A DNA stretch of 61,683 nt. Origin: Ignavibacteriae bacterium HGW-Ignavibacteriae-2. GTDB lineage: Bacteria > Bacteroidota > Ignavibacteria > Ignavibacteriales > Melioribacteraceae. The translations under genes and the position numbers were made by a program. The first letter of the stretch is position 1. Each line of letters begins with the position of its first letter. This document shows positions 19,497 to 29,335 of the stretch, piece by piece. The stretch lies in NCBI GenBank assembly GCA_002839805.1, contig PGYT01000011.1, positions 1 through 61,683 on the forward strand. Direction: 5' to 3'. A model generated the notes under the pieces. The model searched no databases and was not told the origin of the DNA. It worked only from the letters and a program-made list of their open reading frames with translations.

Positions 19497-19895
19497 GGTG
19501 TGCTCCATAAATAATACTTCATGATCTTAAATATAAATATAAAAATTGAAAATATATATTAGGCAATATTAAGAAATTATTTATTTTTGCGTCGTATAAC
19601 TCAATTTATAATATTGCATTTATAACACAGCATAAAAAAGTAACTCTTGTTTTACTTTAGATATTTTCTCAAATTTTTAAAAATAACTTTTCTAATCCAG
19701 TTATAATTGACAACTCAAATAGAAATAAATAATATTTTTACAATTCATTTCGGTTTTAAATATTAGTTATAATACAAATAATATGTTCTTACTTTCGAAT
19801 AATTTAAATTATTTTTTAACTTCCTCATTCACACAAGTTAAAACACTATTTGAAATTTAATATAATATTCTTTTCATACCCGAGGGAGCGTTTTT
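19497..19895. promoter_or_regulatory. Divergent intergenic region, very AT-rich
   Basis: About 400 bases between the minus-strand unknown gene and the plus-strand editing-domain gene. No coding region is convincing on either strand. It contains a perfect 16 bp AT-only palindrome (19798-19813), which is too low in complexity to call an operator. A good GAGGGAG ribosome site precedes the plus-strand gene. Promoters for both sides are expected here, but I could not pick them with confidence. Confidence 0.4.
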
Positions 19896-20339
19896 ATGGC
19901 TAAAAATTATTTCGCGCCAATGCATACAGCTGAACATATTCTCAATCAGACTATGGTCAGAAAATTCGGCTGCGACCGGTCTTTTAGCAATCATATCGAA
20001 AAGAAAAAATCAAAGTGCGATTACCACTTTTCTAGAAATTTAGTTGAGAGTGAAATTACAAGCATAACTTCCATTGTAAACGAAGAAATATCTAAAAACC
20101 ATGATGTAACAGAAGAGTATATAAATATTGATGTTGCCGAGAAAATTTTTAACTTATCTCGTCTGCCCGAATCTACTGGAAATAGTGTAAGAATTATAAA
20201 AATTGGCGACTACGATTCCTGCCCCTGTATTGGTGAACATGTCAATAATACATCTATTATCGGAGAATTTAAAATAATTTCAACAAGTTTCGATGATGGA
20301 ATATTGAGAATACGTTTTAGATTATCAGACATATTGTAG
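19896..20339 (+). CDS. Free-standing AlaX/ThrRS-type tRNA-editing-like domain protein
   Basis: The protein has 147 residues. It has both halves of the zinc-site signature of the alanyl/threonyl-tRNA synthetase second additional domain: HTAEH (H10, H14) near the N-terminus and a CPCIGEH (CxxxH) motif near residue 115. Trans-editing proteins of this family remove wrongly attached amino acids (for example Ser from tRNA-Ala or tRNA-Thr). It lacks the extra N-terminal domain of longer AlaX proteins. A GAGGGAG ribosome site precedes the ATG. It stands alone, 183 bp before the hybrid sensor gene. The tRNA it proofreads cannot be told from sequence alone. Confidence 0.75.
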   Translation: MAKNYFAPMHTAEHILNQTMVRKFGCDRSFSNHIEKKKSKCDYHFSRNLVESEITSITSIVNEEISKNHDVTEEYINIDVAEKIFNLSRLPESTGNSVRIIKIGDYDSCPCIGEHVNNTSIIGEFKIISTSFDDGILRIRFRLSDIL

Positions 20340-20522
20340 TATTTTTTAATTATAGGATGTAACAATTTCAATAAATATCATTCTAAAATAATTGATTATT
20401 TTTCCTATTTTAAGCTAAATTTGTGTAAATAATGTGTTTAGATTGTAGTCTGTTATTTTAATTCTTATTGCAATTAAGTATTTTGTACAATTCAATTAAT
20501 ATAATAATTTTATTGAAGGCCT

Positions 20523-22889
20523 ATGATAACCGCTAACAAATTTGATATTCTCGACAATTACAATACACTTATAAAATCCGCATTAAATGGAAAAGATAAT
20601 TTTCCGGATGAAGTTTGTAATTTTTTAGTTTCCGACTTCGAACTACAAGCAGCCGTCCTCTTTAAAATTGTTAACAACGAAAGTTTCCTTGTGTTAGGCC
20701 GATCGAGTACGGCTCGTAAAAACTATTTGCGGGGATCGGAATTCTCCTGCTCTGCTTGCTCATTATTTAAAAATATTAATGAATTCTCTATCAACTCCGA
20801 TACTAATTGTGAACTTCAGATTTCTGAATTTGTTATTTATGAAAGTTGTGTAGCTTTTAATATGGGAAACGATGAGAGAGTATTGATAAAAGTTGCTAAA
20901 AAAACTCCTTTCGCACAATCGGATGGAGAATCTTTAATAAAAATATCAGAGTATATAAAATACATTTTGATCAATTGGAGTAATGCTCGAGGGGGCAACA
21001 CCAATCTTTCTGAGAAACCATTTGCGGAAGTGGCAACAGATATAGCTAATGAATTAAGATCACACACTAATTCAATCATTGGATCTGCTTCTATTCTCGC
21101 TGAAGATAATCTTACCTCTTCTCAGTCGGAATATGTTGCATCAATAAAAAAGAACGCACAAAACCTTCTTATAAATCTTAAAGATTATATAGACATTGCC
21201 AAATTAGAAACATATTATAAAGAGGAAACTAAAAAGTATGTTATTCTAAAAGATTTAATCGAAGAAGCAATTAATGCCGTTCATTTAAAATTTCCTATCG
21301 TGAAAACAAATTTTGATTTAGTAATAGATAATGCCCTGCCCGAATCATGCAGCGTTGATGATTACAAATTAAGGTTTATATTAACTAATTTGCTTGCTGT
21401 GTCTTCCAGTCTTACCGGAACGGGCACTATAAGAATTAAAGTTAATATTTTATCTTCAGACAAAATTCAATTCATAGTTTCCGACAATGGTAAAGGATTA
21501 CCGGAATCTGCAAAGAAATTGATATTTGAACCATTTGGCATTACAAAAATTAATGGACTCGATAACTGCGGTTTAACTGGATTGAGCCTTAACCTCGTTA
21601 AACGATACATAAAAATTCTTAATGGAGATATAAGGGTTATAAGTCATGTTGGTCAGGGAACAACTTTTAATTTCTCGATTGATGTGGATTTACATAAAGA
21701 AGTAATACCTCCTGCCCCGGTGCAATTACCGAAACCTACAAAGGAAAATAGTGTACTTGTTATTGAGGATGATTACGCTACCTCCAAATTATTGAGTAAC
21801 TATTTGAATAAATGGGGTTATAATCCAACTATCGTAAATAATGAAGAACAAGTATTTGCTGAGCTTACAAAAAGTAAATATTTGGCAGTAATTCTTGATG
21901 TTGAACTTCCTCATATTAACGGTCTGGAATTATTAAAGAAAATTCATGAAAAGAAAGAATTCAAAAATCTTCCCGTTATAGTTTGTTCGGTTGAAGTGGA
22001 AAGTCAAAAAGCATTTATGATGGGAGCGGTTGAATATTTTATTAAACCTATAAATTATAATTACCTTGTAGAAGTGCTCACTAGTTATAAACTGAGAAAA
22101 AATTCGAACATTTTATGCGTGGATGATGATTTACCAACTCTTAATCTTGTAAAACAGGCAATTGAAACAGCCGGATTTATTCCAATAGCTGAAAATATCT
22201 CAGCCAATGTTATGAATTTAATTAGCGATAAACAGTTAGATCTTGCAATAATAGATTTGGATATGCCGCATCCCAATGGATTTGAATTGATCAAAACCAT
22301 TAAGTCGGACTCCAAATTCGCTAATCTACCAATCATTATTTATACTGGTAAAGAAAATTTTGATGATGATCTTAAAAAAATTGACGGCTTGTTTGAAGAA
22401 TTATTGAGTAAAAAAAGCACTAATATAGAAGACTTGGCCGATACCATTAGCATGATGATAAACAGATACGAAGAACCCACACCGGTTGAAGATGTAATCT
22501 GGAAGAAAGATAATGCTATTAAAATTTTATTCGCCGAGGATTACAAACATTCACAAATTATAGTCACCCGCCTTCTGAAGAAAAATGGGTTTGAGAATGT
22601 TGTTGTTGTAGAAAACGGTGAGGACGCTTTAAATACTGCGAAAAAAGAAACTTTCGATTTGATACTTATGGATATGCAAATGCCTATTATGAATGGATTT
22701 GAAGCAACAGAAAAAATACGAGAGTTGCCCGAATATAAAGACACTTCAATAATTGCCCTTACTGCATTTGCAATGAAAGGCGACAAGGAAAAATGTTTGG
22801 AAGCTGGTGCTACTGACTATATACCTAAACCGATTGACAGCAAAGAATTTATTGAAAAAGTAAAATATTACACCAACGCGGCAAAATAA
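20523..22889 (+). CDS. Hybrid sensor protein with degenerate kinase core and three receiver domains
   Basis: The protein has 788 residues. The N-terminus (about 1-155) looks like a GAF-type sensor with clustered cysteines (FSCSACSLF). The HisKA helix (about 165-230) reads ANELRSHTNSIIG, where kinases have SHELRTPLNAIIG, so the phospho-accepting His is N176. The HATPase domain (about 275-390) has lost the N-box Asn (NLLAVSSSLT, V293) and has a changed G2 box (GLTGLSL), while the G1 box DNGKG (321-325) remains. Three receiver domains follow with phospho-acceptor Asp at D459, D578 and D717. It is probably not an active autokinase and may be a phosphate acceptor or scaffold. There is no DNA-binding domain. 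It precedes gltX but is separated from it by a strong terminator. Confidence 0.85.
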   Translation: MITANKFDILDNYNTLIKSALNGKDNFPDEVCNFLVSDFELQAAVLFKIVNNESFLVLGRSSTARKNYLRGSEFSCSACSLFKNINEFSINSDTNCELQISEFVIYESCVAFNMGNDERVLIKVAKKTPFAQSDGESLIKISEYIKYILINWSNARGGNTNLSEKPFAEVATDIANELRSHTNSIIGSASILAEDNLTSSQSEYVASIKKNAQNLLINLKDYIDIAKLETYYKEETKKYVILKDLIEEAINAVHLKFPIVKTNFDLVIDNALPESCSVDDYKLRFILTNLLAVSSSLTGTGTIRIKVNILSSDKIQFIVSDNGKGLPESAKKLIFEPFGITKINGLDNCGLTGLSLNLVKRYIKILNGDIRVISHVGQGTTFNFSIDVDLHKEVIPPAPVQLPKPTKENSVLVIEDDYATSKLLSNYLNKWGYNPTIVNNEEQVFAELTKSKYLAVILDVELPHINGLELLKKIHEKKEFKNLPVIVCSVEVESQKAFMMGAVEYFIKPINYNYLVEVLTSYKLRKNSNILCVDDDLPTLNLVKQAIETAGFIPIAENISANVMNLISDKQLDLAIIDLDMPHPNGFELIKTIKSDSKFANLPIIIYTGKENFDDDLKKIDGLFEELLSKKSTNIEDLADTISMMINRYEEPTPVEDVIWKKDNAIKILFAEDYKHSQIIVTRLLKKNGFENVVVVENGEDALNTAKKETFDLILMDMQMPIMNGFEATEKIRELPEYKDTSIIALTAFAMKGDKEKCLEAGATDYIPKPIDSKEFIEKVKYYTNAAK

Positions 22890-22913
22890 AATTTTCCAAA
22901 ATAATTGTTTATT

Positions 22914-22952
22914 ACAAATCCGGTTCAATTAGTTCCGGATTTGTTTTTTTTT
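22914..22952 (+). terminator. Intrinsic terminator after the hybrid sensor gene
   Basis: ACAAATCCGG (22914-22923) pairs with CCGGATTTGT (22935-22944), a perfect 10 bp stem with an 11-base loop, followed by nine T residues up to 22952. This is a textbook plus-strand terminator, 25 bases after the stop codon. It separates the sensor gene from gltX, which must then have a promoter in the few bases between them or depend on read-through. Confidence 0.93.
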
Positions 22953-22977
22953 GTAATATAAATGGAATTAGAATACA

Positions 22978-24441
22978 ATGATTAATGAAACACCTCGCGT
23001 TCGTTTTGCGCCTAGCCCAACTGGTTATCTTCATGTTGGAGGCCTTCGAACAGCATTATACAATTATCTTTTTGCGAAACATAATAATGGAACTTTTATA
23101 CTTCGAATAGAAGATACGGATAGAAATAGATTTGTTGAGGGCGCTTTAGAAAATTTGCTTGATACTATGGAATGGGTGGGACTTGTTCCCGACGAAGGAC
23201 CAAGACAAGGCGGAATTTCTGGACCTTATATTCAATCGGAACGTTTAGATATTTATAAAAAATATGCTGATGAACTTATTGAATCTGGGAAGGCCTACTA
23301 TTGTTTCTGCTCGTCTGAAAGACTGGAAGAATTAAGAGACACTCAGTTAAAAGCTAAAGTTGCGCAGGTAAAATATGATAAGCACTGTCTCAATCTTTCT
23401 AAACAGGAAATTTCCGATAGATTAAAGAATGGAGAAAGTCACGTTATAAGGCTTAATGTTGAACCTGGATCTAAAGTGAAGATTAAAGATATAGTGCGCG
23501 GCAATGTTGAGTTTGATAGAAGTACAATTGATTATCAGGTTCTGATTAAAAGCGATGGATACCCTACATATCACATGGCTAATGTTGTAGATGATCATTT
23601 GATGAAAATAACTCATGTAATCAGAGGTGAGGAATGGCTCCCCTCAACCCCAAAACATGTTCTGTTGTATGAATTCTTAAATTGGGAAATACCTGAATTT
23701 GCCCACCTCCCTCTTTTACTTAACGCGGATAAAAGCAAATTGAGTAAACGTCAGGGTGACGTGGCAGTTGAAGATTATAGGGAAAAAGGATATTTAAAGA
23801 GCTCTTTGCTTAACTTTGTAGCGATGCTGGGCTGGAGTGCAGGAGATGATAAAGAATTTTACACTCTTAAGGAATTAATTGAAAATTTTTCACTGGAACG
23901 TGTTCAGAAATCCGGGGCCGTATTTAATATAGACAAACTTAACTGGTTGAATGCAGAGCATATTAAAAATCAAACAAATGAAGAGCTCTTGCCTTTCCTT
24001 AAAAAGGAATTGGAAAAATCCGAGTTTAGAGATAAAACTTTTAGTGATGAGTATTTACTTAAAGTCGCCGGTGCAATGAAATCCAGATTAAACTTTTATG
24101 GAGACTTTATTGAGCGCAGTTCCTATTTTTTTGAGGAACCGAAGACTTATTCGCAGGATATTGTGGATAAAAGATGGAAACCTGAAACTCCTGAACACCT
24201 GAATAAATTAATTTCTGAGTTTGAGAAATTGGAAAACCCAGTGCACGATCAGTATGAAATTTCTCTAAAGAAAGTTGCCGAAGAATTAAACATTGGCGGC
24301 GGTAAATTAATCCACCCTGTAAGATTGGCGGTTTCGGGTATTGGTGTAGGTCCCGGTTTATACGAAATTTTGGAAATTCTCGGGAAAGAAGAAGTTATTA
24401 AAAGAATTAAAACAGCGATTGATAAAATAAAATTGGACTAA
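22978..24441 (+). CDS. gltX: Glutamyl-tRNA synthetase
   Basis: The protein has 487 residues, a full class I GluRS. The ATP-site motif is HVGG in [11 protein letters not shown] (residues 13-22) and the KMSKS-like loop is KLSKRQGD near residue 255. It charges tRNA-Glu with glutamate. A C-terminal helical anticodon-binding domain is complete. glnS starts 13 bases after its stop, so the two form an operon. Having both enzymes implies direct charging of tRNA-Gln rather than the GatCAB transamidation route for that tRNA. Confidence 0.97.
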   Translation: MINETPRVRFAPSPTGYLHVGGLRTALYNYLFAKHNNGTFILRIEDTDRNRFVEGALENLLDTMEWVGLVPDEGPRQGGISGPYIQSERLDIYKKYADELIESGKAYYCFCSSERLEELRDTQLKAKVAQVKYDKHCLNLSKQEISDRLKNGESHVIRLNVEPGSKVKIKDIVRGNVEFDRSTIDYQVLIKSDGYPTYHMANVVDDHLMKITHVIRGEEWLPSTPKHVLLYEFLNWEIPEFAHLPLLLNADKSKLSKRQGDVAVEDYREKGYLKSSLLNFVAMLGWSAGDDKEFYTLKELIENFSLERVQKSGAVFNIDKLNWLNAEHIKNQTNEELLPFLKKELEKSEFRDKTFSDEYLLKVAGAMKSRLNFYGDFIERSSYFFEEPKTYSQDIVDKRWKPETPEHLNKLISEFEKLENPVHDQYEISLKKVAEELNIGGGKLIHPVRLAVSGIGVGPGLYEILEILGKEEVIKRIKTAIDKIKLD

Positions 24442-24454
24442 AACAGGTCGTAAT

Positions 24455-26170
24455 ATGAGTACAGAAACAAGTAATATGGGAAATTCGGAAGACAACAAAC
24501 CGTCGAATTTTATTAAAGAGATTATCAATAAAGATATTGATAATAATAAAAACAATGGGCGTGTAATTACACGTTTCCCTCCTGAACCAAATGGATATTT
24601 ACATATAGGTCATGCAAAATCTATTTGTCTTAATTTTGGATTAGCTTCTGAATACAACGGAAAATGTAATCTGAGATTTGATGATACAAATCCCACGAAG
24701 GAAGAGCAGGAATATGTCGACTCGATAATTGAGGACATCCGTTGGTTGGGCTTCCATTGGGGCGAGAAAGAATTATATGCATCCGATTATTTTGATGAAC
24801 TTTTTGAATATGCAGTTAAACTAATAAAAAAAGGAAAGGCATATATAGATTCTTCAGATGGTGACCAGATTAAAGAGATGCGTGGAATGCCTACAAAACC
24901 TGGCATAGAAAGTCCATATCGAAACAGAGCCGTTGAAGAAAATTTAGATCTTTTTATGAGAATGAAAAACGGTGAGTTTAAAGACGGCGAACATGTGTTG
25001 CGCGCAAAAATTGATATGTCATCACCCAACATGAATATGCGTGATCCTATAATGTATAGAATTAAACACGCAACACATCATCGTACAGGCGATAAGTGGT
25101 GTATTTACCCAATGTATGATTGGGCTCATGGGCAATCGGATTCAATTGAAGGAATCACCCACTCCATCTGTACTTTGGAATTTGAAAATCACCGTCCGCT
25201 TTACGATTGGTTTGTTAAAGAATTGGAAATCCACCACCCTCAGCAGATAGAATTTGCAAGACTCAATATGAGCTATACGATAATGAGTAAAAGAAAATTA
25301 TTGCAATTAGTGGAAGACAAACATGTTGATGGGTGGGATGATCCACGAATGCCCACCATTTCAGGTTTACGTCGGCGCGGTTATACACCAGAAGCAATCA
25401 GAAATTTTGCTGAGATGGTAGGTGTTGCTAAGCGCGATAATGTAATAGATTATTCGCTTCTTGAATACAGCGTTCGTGATCATCTTAATAAGCAGGCGCA
25501 GAGAGTAATGTCGGTATTACGTCCAATTAAGGTAATATTAACAAATTACCCGGAAGGACAAATAGAAGAAATGGAAGCTGTTAATAATCCCGAAGATGAG
25601 ACAATGGGTACCCGTATGCTGCCGTTCTCTCGCGAACTTTTTATAGATATGGATGATTTTAAGGAAGATCCTCCAAAGAAATATTATCGACTTTCTCCGG
25701 GAAGTGAAGTTCGTCTGCGTTACGCCTATATAATAAAGTGCGATGAAGTTATTAAAGATCCGGCTACGGGAGAAATTATCGCACTTCATTGCTCTTACGA
25801 TCCTGAAACTAAAAGCGGAGTTGGAACGAGTACGAAAAAGGTAAAAGCGACAATCCATTGGGTTTCTGCTCAACATGCTATTGAAGCAGAGGTCAGATTA
25901 TACGACCGTCTGTTCAACAGTTCTGATCCTGCAGGCGATAAAGAGGTCGATTTTCTATCTCATATAAACAAAGATTCTTTAGAAATATTGAAGAATTGTA
26001 AAATAGAACCTTTTTTAAAGAACGCAAAAATAGGAGAACGATTCCAGTTTGAGCGCTTAGGATATTTTGCGGTCGATAATAAAAATACAACAACCGACAA
26101 TCTTGTGTTTAATAGGACAGCCACACTTAAAGATGCGTGGACAAAGATTGAAAACGCAAAAAATAAATAG
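24455..26170 (+). CDS. glnS: Glutaminyl-tRNA synthetase
   Basis: The protein has 571 residues. The class I motifs are HIGH (50-53, in [15 protein letters not shown]) and a KMSKS-like loop IMSKRK. The C-terminal anticodon-binding beta-barrels are complete (ending [13 protein letters not shown]). It charges tRNA-Gln. The first 30 residues are polar and low in complexity; a later start is possible but none has a better ribosome site. It is downstream partner of gltX (13-base gap) and is followed by tRNA-Leu. Confidence 0.97.
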   Translation: MSTETSNMGNSEDNKPSNFIKEIINKDIDNNKNNGRVITRFPPEPNGYLHIGHAKSICLNFGLASEYNGKCNLRFDDTNPTKEEQEYVDSIIEDIRWLGFHWGEKELYASDYFDELFEYAVKLIKKGKAYIDSSDGDQIKEMRGMPTKPGIESPYRNRAVEENLDLFMRMKNGEFKDGEHVLRAKIDMSSPNMNMRDPIMYRIKHATHHRTGDKWCIYPMYDWAHGQSDSIEGITHSICTLEFENHRPLYDWFVKELEIHHPQQIEFARLNMSYTIMSKRKLLQLVEDKHVDGWDDPRMPTISGLRRRGYTPEAIRNFAEMVGVAKRDNVIDYSLLEYSVRDHLNKQAQRVMSVLRPIKVILTNYPEGQIEEMEAVNNPEDETMGTRMLPFSRELFIDMDDFKEDPPKKYYRLSPGSEVRLRYAYIIKCDEVIKDPATGEIIALHCSYDPETKSGVGTSTKKVKATIHWVSAQHAIEAEVRLYDRLFNSSDPAGDKEVDFLSHINKDSLEILKNCKIEPFLKNAKIGERFQFERLGYFAVDNKNTTTDNLVFNRTATLKDAWTKIENAKNK

Positions 26171-26250
26171 ATCATTCAATTATAAAGTTGCTAACTCGTA
26201 ACTAGTTTGCTATTTTTGGATTCGATTTTTTTGTGTTCTAAAATAAATGT

Positions 26251-26334
26251 GCCGGAGTGGCGGAATTGGTAGACGCGCATGACTCAAAATCATGTATCTG
26301 CAAGGATGTGCCGGTTCGAGTCCGGCCTTCGGTA
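26251..26334 (+). tRNA. tRNA-Leu (anticodon CAA)
   Basis: An 84-base class II tRNA. The acceptor strand GCCGGAG pairs with CTTCGGT (two G-U pairs), the anticodon stem CATGA/TCATG encloses loop CTCAAAA with anticodon CAA, and the T arm is GCCGG TTCGAGT CCGGC. A long variable arm is present. The 3' end continues CAA, so CCA is not encoded and must be added after transcription. It lies 80 bases after glnS. Confidence 0.97.
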
Positions 26335-26345
26335 CAAAGTTATTA

Positions 26346-26374
26346 AGCCCGCTTTTATGCGGGCTTTTTTATTT
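26346..26374 (+). terminator. Intrinsic terminator after tRNA-Leu
   Basis: AGCCCGC (26346-26352) and GCGGGCT (26359-26365) form a perfect 7 bp stem with a TTTTAT loop, followed by TTTTTATTTT. It ends the tRNA-Leu transcript and possibly the gltX-glnS transcript. Confidence 0.92.
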
Positions 26375-26690
26375 TAAATATATCTTCATCATGTATCCGG
26401 TATATATAGTAAAGTATAAACCGTTAATTTTTTGAACTGGTCTCACAAATAACTTTACCCGCAGAATAAAAGATTAAATAGCCGAGTGCAACCTATCGTC
26501 AAAACGATAATTATTTCATATTATTTAACCAAATTTTCTCAAAATTAAATATCATCATTATGATATATACATCTAACTGAATAATTATATATTCTTATTT
26601 AATCTCCCATTACAAATTTTGTAGAATATCTTTTAGTTTATCCTAATTTTTCATATTTTCCAATTTACATCCAACCAACGAGGGAATATT
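26375..26690 (+). promoter_or_regulatory. Upstream region of the FG-GAP protein gene
   Basis: About 316 AT-rich bases with no convincing gene. A small stem TATCGT/ACGATA with a CAAA loop lies near 26492-26507. A GAGGG ribosome site precedes the ATG at 26691. The promoter of the secreted FG-GAP gene should be here, but no -35/-10 pair stands out. Confidence 0.35.
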
Positions 26691-28307
26691 ATGAAATCAA
26701 AACTGTTACTATTAACTATTGTTATATCTTTTTTAGCAAATTTTTTAGTTTTTGCACAGGCGGATAAATTTAAAAGAAGTTTTGAAATTCCTGTACCAAA
26801 CTCCGAGAATACTGGATTTGGAGAGTTTATTGCCGGAGTTGATTTTGACGGTGATGGCAAGAAAGAGATTTACGCAGTAAACAATATGCTTGATCAAGGC
26901 GGGGATGAACTTATACCACGAATGTATAAATTTGAGTTTGATGGACAAAAATGGGATTCTGTTTGGTCCACAATAATTACAAATATCCCGCAGCAAAACA
27001 GCTGGGCTGCATTAACAACTGGGGATTTGGACAATGACGGAAAGCCAGAAATAATTTGGGGACCTACAAATAACTTTAATACTGAAAATGCAAACCCACC
27101 AAGAATTCTTGTTTTTGAGTATCCTGGCGACGGCAGCGATGCGATGGGCGTTGATGTATTCGGAAATTACGCTCCAAACGCCGAATGGACAATAAGCGAT
27201 CAGAACAACCAAGATCTAAGACCCTTCAAATGGTTTATTAGTGATGTTGACTCAGACGGTCAAAACGAGCTTTGTTTCGGCGACCGTTCTTCTTCTTCAG
27301 CTTATCATTTCGGTGTTGTTTCAGTAACTGACATCCCCGACAATGGTGATGGCTCAGAAACCTGGACAATGGAACATTCCGGATTAGGACTAGAAATAGA
27401 TGCAAGTAATATTTATGACTTTGCCGTTCTTGACAATACACTAATTATAATTCATTCAAATGGAATAGTTGATTTGGTTTCTTATAATAATGGCGCGTGG
27501 GAAGCACCAGTCGCCTACCCTGATATGATCCCAGGAGGAAGCTGGAAAACTGCAAATGTCGTAGACGTTGACGGTGACGGAACAGATGAAATAGTTGTTG
27601 GCGGCTGGTCCGCAGCAAACAATAATTTATATATACTTAAAATAGATACATTCGCTGGTTTAACTTCGACCGCTGTAGCCGATATGAGTCCATATATAAG
27701 TGACGGCGGCAGATTGAATGGAGGATCCGTAGGCGATATTGATCAGGATGGAAAAATGGATATTGTTTTCGGAACGCGAGGAGCTACCCCGAACGGTGCT
27801 ATTGTTAGAGTTGAATTTACAGGCAACAATTTAAAGAGTCCTGAAAGTTATTCGATTTCAGTAATTGATTCATTATTATCAGAATCAATTTCACAGCGGT
27901 TTGATGTTGTTAAAATAGCTAATGTTGATGATGATCCGGAACTTGAAGTTCTATATACTGATGGCAACCAAACCGGAAAAATTCCAATTGCAGTTCTCGA
28001 TTTGCAGGTTGCAGTCTCGGTGGAAAATTTTTCCTCGCCGGGTGAATATTTCCTTGATCAGAATTACCCTAATCCATTCAATCCATCTACAAGTATTCGA
28101 TTCGGGTTAAATGAACAATCGACAGTAGATCTTAGAATATATGATATTCTAGGCAGAGAAATTGCAGTTTTAATAAATAATCAGATGAAATCGGCGGGAA
28201 CCTACAATGTTGATTTTAGTGCCGGTAATTTAAGCAGTGGCACTTATGTTTACAGACTAAAAACTGATAATTTTGTTGAAGCAAGAAAGATGATTTTAAT
28301 CAAATAG
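26691..28307 (+). CDS. Secreted FG-GAP/VCBS repeat protein with type IX secretion tail
   Basis: The protein has 538 residues. A signal peptide (about 1-22, ending LVFAQ) is followed by repeated calcium-binding-like motifs of the FG-GAP/VCBS type (DFDGDGKKEI, DLDNDGKPEI, DVDSDGQNEL, DVDGDGTDEI, DIDQDGKMDI), which build a beta-propeller. The last 80 residues are the T9SS sorting domain (QNYPNPFNPSTSIRFGL ... GTYVYRLKTDNF). The protein should cross the outer membrane and stay on the surface or be released. The ligand is unknown. It is the upstream neighbour of the exported carbonic anhydrase (98 bp between the stop and the preferred start), but no functional tie is evident. Confidence 0.9.
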   Translation: MKSKLLLLTIVISFLANFLVFAQADKFKRSFEIPVPNSENTGFGEFIAGVDFDGDGKKEIYAVNNMLDQGGDELIPRMYKFEFDGQKWDSVWSTIITNIPQQNSWAALTTGDLDNDGKPEIIWGPTNNFNTENANPPRILVFEYPGDGSDAMGVDVFGNYAPNAEWTISDQNNQDLRPFKWFISDVDSDGQNELCFGDRSSSSAYHFGVVSVTDIPDNGDGSETWTMEHSGLGLEIDASNIYDFAVLDNTLIIIHSNGIVDLVSYNNGAWEAPVAYPDMIPGGSWKTANVVDVDGDGTDEIVVGGWSAANNNLYILKIDTFAGLTSTAVADMSPYISDGGRLNGGSVGDIDQDGKMDIVFGTRGATPNGAIVRVEFTGNNLKSPESYSISVIDSLLSESISQRFDVVKIANVDDDPELEVLYTDGNQTGKIPIAVLDLQVAVSVENFSSPGEYFLDQNYPNPFNPSTSIRFGLNEQSTVDLRIYDILGREIAVLINNQMKSAGTYNVDFSAGNLSSGTYVYRLKTDNFVEARKMILIK

Positions 28308-28405
28308 TTGACTCTAAAGTTGATTGAGCTATTCTAAAATATTCTGATAACTGTTCAATTTTATCATTAAGAATAATCATCAACTTAAAATAAATGGAGA
28401 ATTTT

Positions 28406-29197
28406 ATGATAAAATTGAAAAATTTTATGACATATATGCTCTGCTCTTTTTTAGTATTTCAATTTTCGGCAATGGCGTCCGTAAAAAAAGACGATGATAG
28501 TAACAAAAAGCCCGAAGCCGATCAGGTGATTAAAATGCTTAAAGAAGGTAATAAACGTTTTTATTCAGGGAAAGCCACATATCCCAATACATCTTCAGAA
28601 CGTTTAGAACTGGCAGGCAAAGAGAATCAGGGCAATTACGCTTACGCAACTGTATTAAGCTGTTCCGATTCGCGTGTTCCTGTAGAACTAATCTTTGATT
28701 CCGGTATAATGGACCTTTTTGTGGTTCGTGTTGCCGGAAATGTTTGTGACACTGATGAAATAGGCTCCATTGAGTATGGACTAGCTCATGTAAATACTCC
28801 CCTGCTTGTTGTTATGGGACATACACAATGCGGTGCAGTAACTGCCGTTACACATTCTATACACGGTGCTGAACATAAACTTGAACGTAATATTCCCCCA
28901 TTAGTTGATAATATTATTCCGGCTGTAAAACGGGCGATGGATCTAAATAAAGATATACATGGTGATGAAATCATCTCATATGCCACGGAAGAAAACGTAT
29001 GGCAAAGTATAATGGATCTGTTTATGAACAGTGCAGCCGTTCGCAATATTGTTAAAGAAGGCAAAGCAAAAGTTGCAGGAGCTATTTATGATGTAAGCAC
29101 AGGCCAGGTTAAATGGCTCCCTCTTCATAAAGTGGATGAAATCTTAAAATATGTTGAGAATTCACCCAATAGAGAAATGGAACCGTATTCTAAATAA
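28406..29197 (+). CDS. Beta-class carbonic anhydrase, exported
   Basis: About 263 residues. The zinc ligands are in CSDSRVP (Cys and the Asp/Arg dyad) and GHTQCGAV (His and Cys), as in beta-carbonic anhydrases. A hydrophobic N-terminal segment ending near SAMASVKK acts as a signal peptide, so the enzyme works in the periplasm, interconverting CO2 and bicarbonate. I chose the ATG at 28406: the GGAG ribosome site lies within the upstream in-frame ATG (28394) and is 6 bases before this one. A clear terminator follows. Confidence 0.93.
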   Translation: MIKLKNFMTYMLCSFLVFQFSAMASVKKDDDSNKKPEADQVIKMLKEGNKRFYSGKATYPNTSSERLELAGKENQGNYAYATVLSCSDSRVPVELIFDSGIMDLFVVRVAGNVCDTDEIGSIEYGLAHVNTPLLVVMGHTQCGAVTAVTHSIHGAEHKLERNIPPLVDNIIPAVKRAMDLNKDIHGDEIISYATEENVWQSIMDLFMNSAAVRNIVKEGKAKVAGAIYDVSTGQVKWLPLHKVDEILKYVENSPNREMEPYSK

Positions 29198-29214
29198 ATG
29201 GATTAAGAATAATT

Positions 29215-29256
29215 GCCGCGTAAGTCTATAAAATTTATTCTTATGCGGCATTTTTA
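29215..29256 (+). terminator. Intrinsic terminator after carbonic anhydrase
   Basis: GCCGCGTAAG (29215-29224) pairs with CTTATGCGGC (29240-29249), ten pairs including one G-T, followed by ATTTTTATATTT on the plus strand. It ends the carbonic anhydrase transcript. Confidence 0.85.
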
Positions 29257-29335
29257 TATTTAAATAATTGACTCCGGAATTAAAAAAAGTTATATCCCTA
29301 GAATTTTCTAATAAAGATGAGATAAATATTTTGGA

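Noticed and set aside
19798-19813. Perfect 16 bp palindrome made only of A and T
   Set aside because: Such low-complexity palindromes are expected by chance in very AT-rich intergenic DNA; no second copy or nearby regulator supports it.
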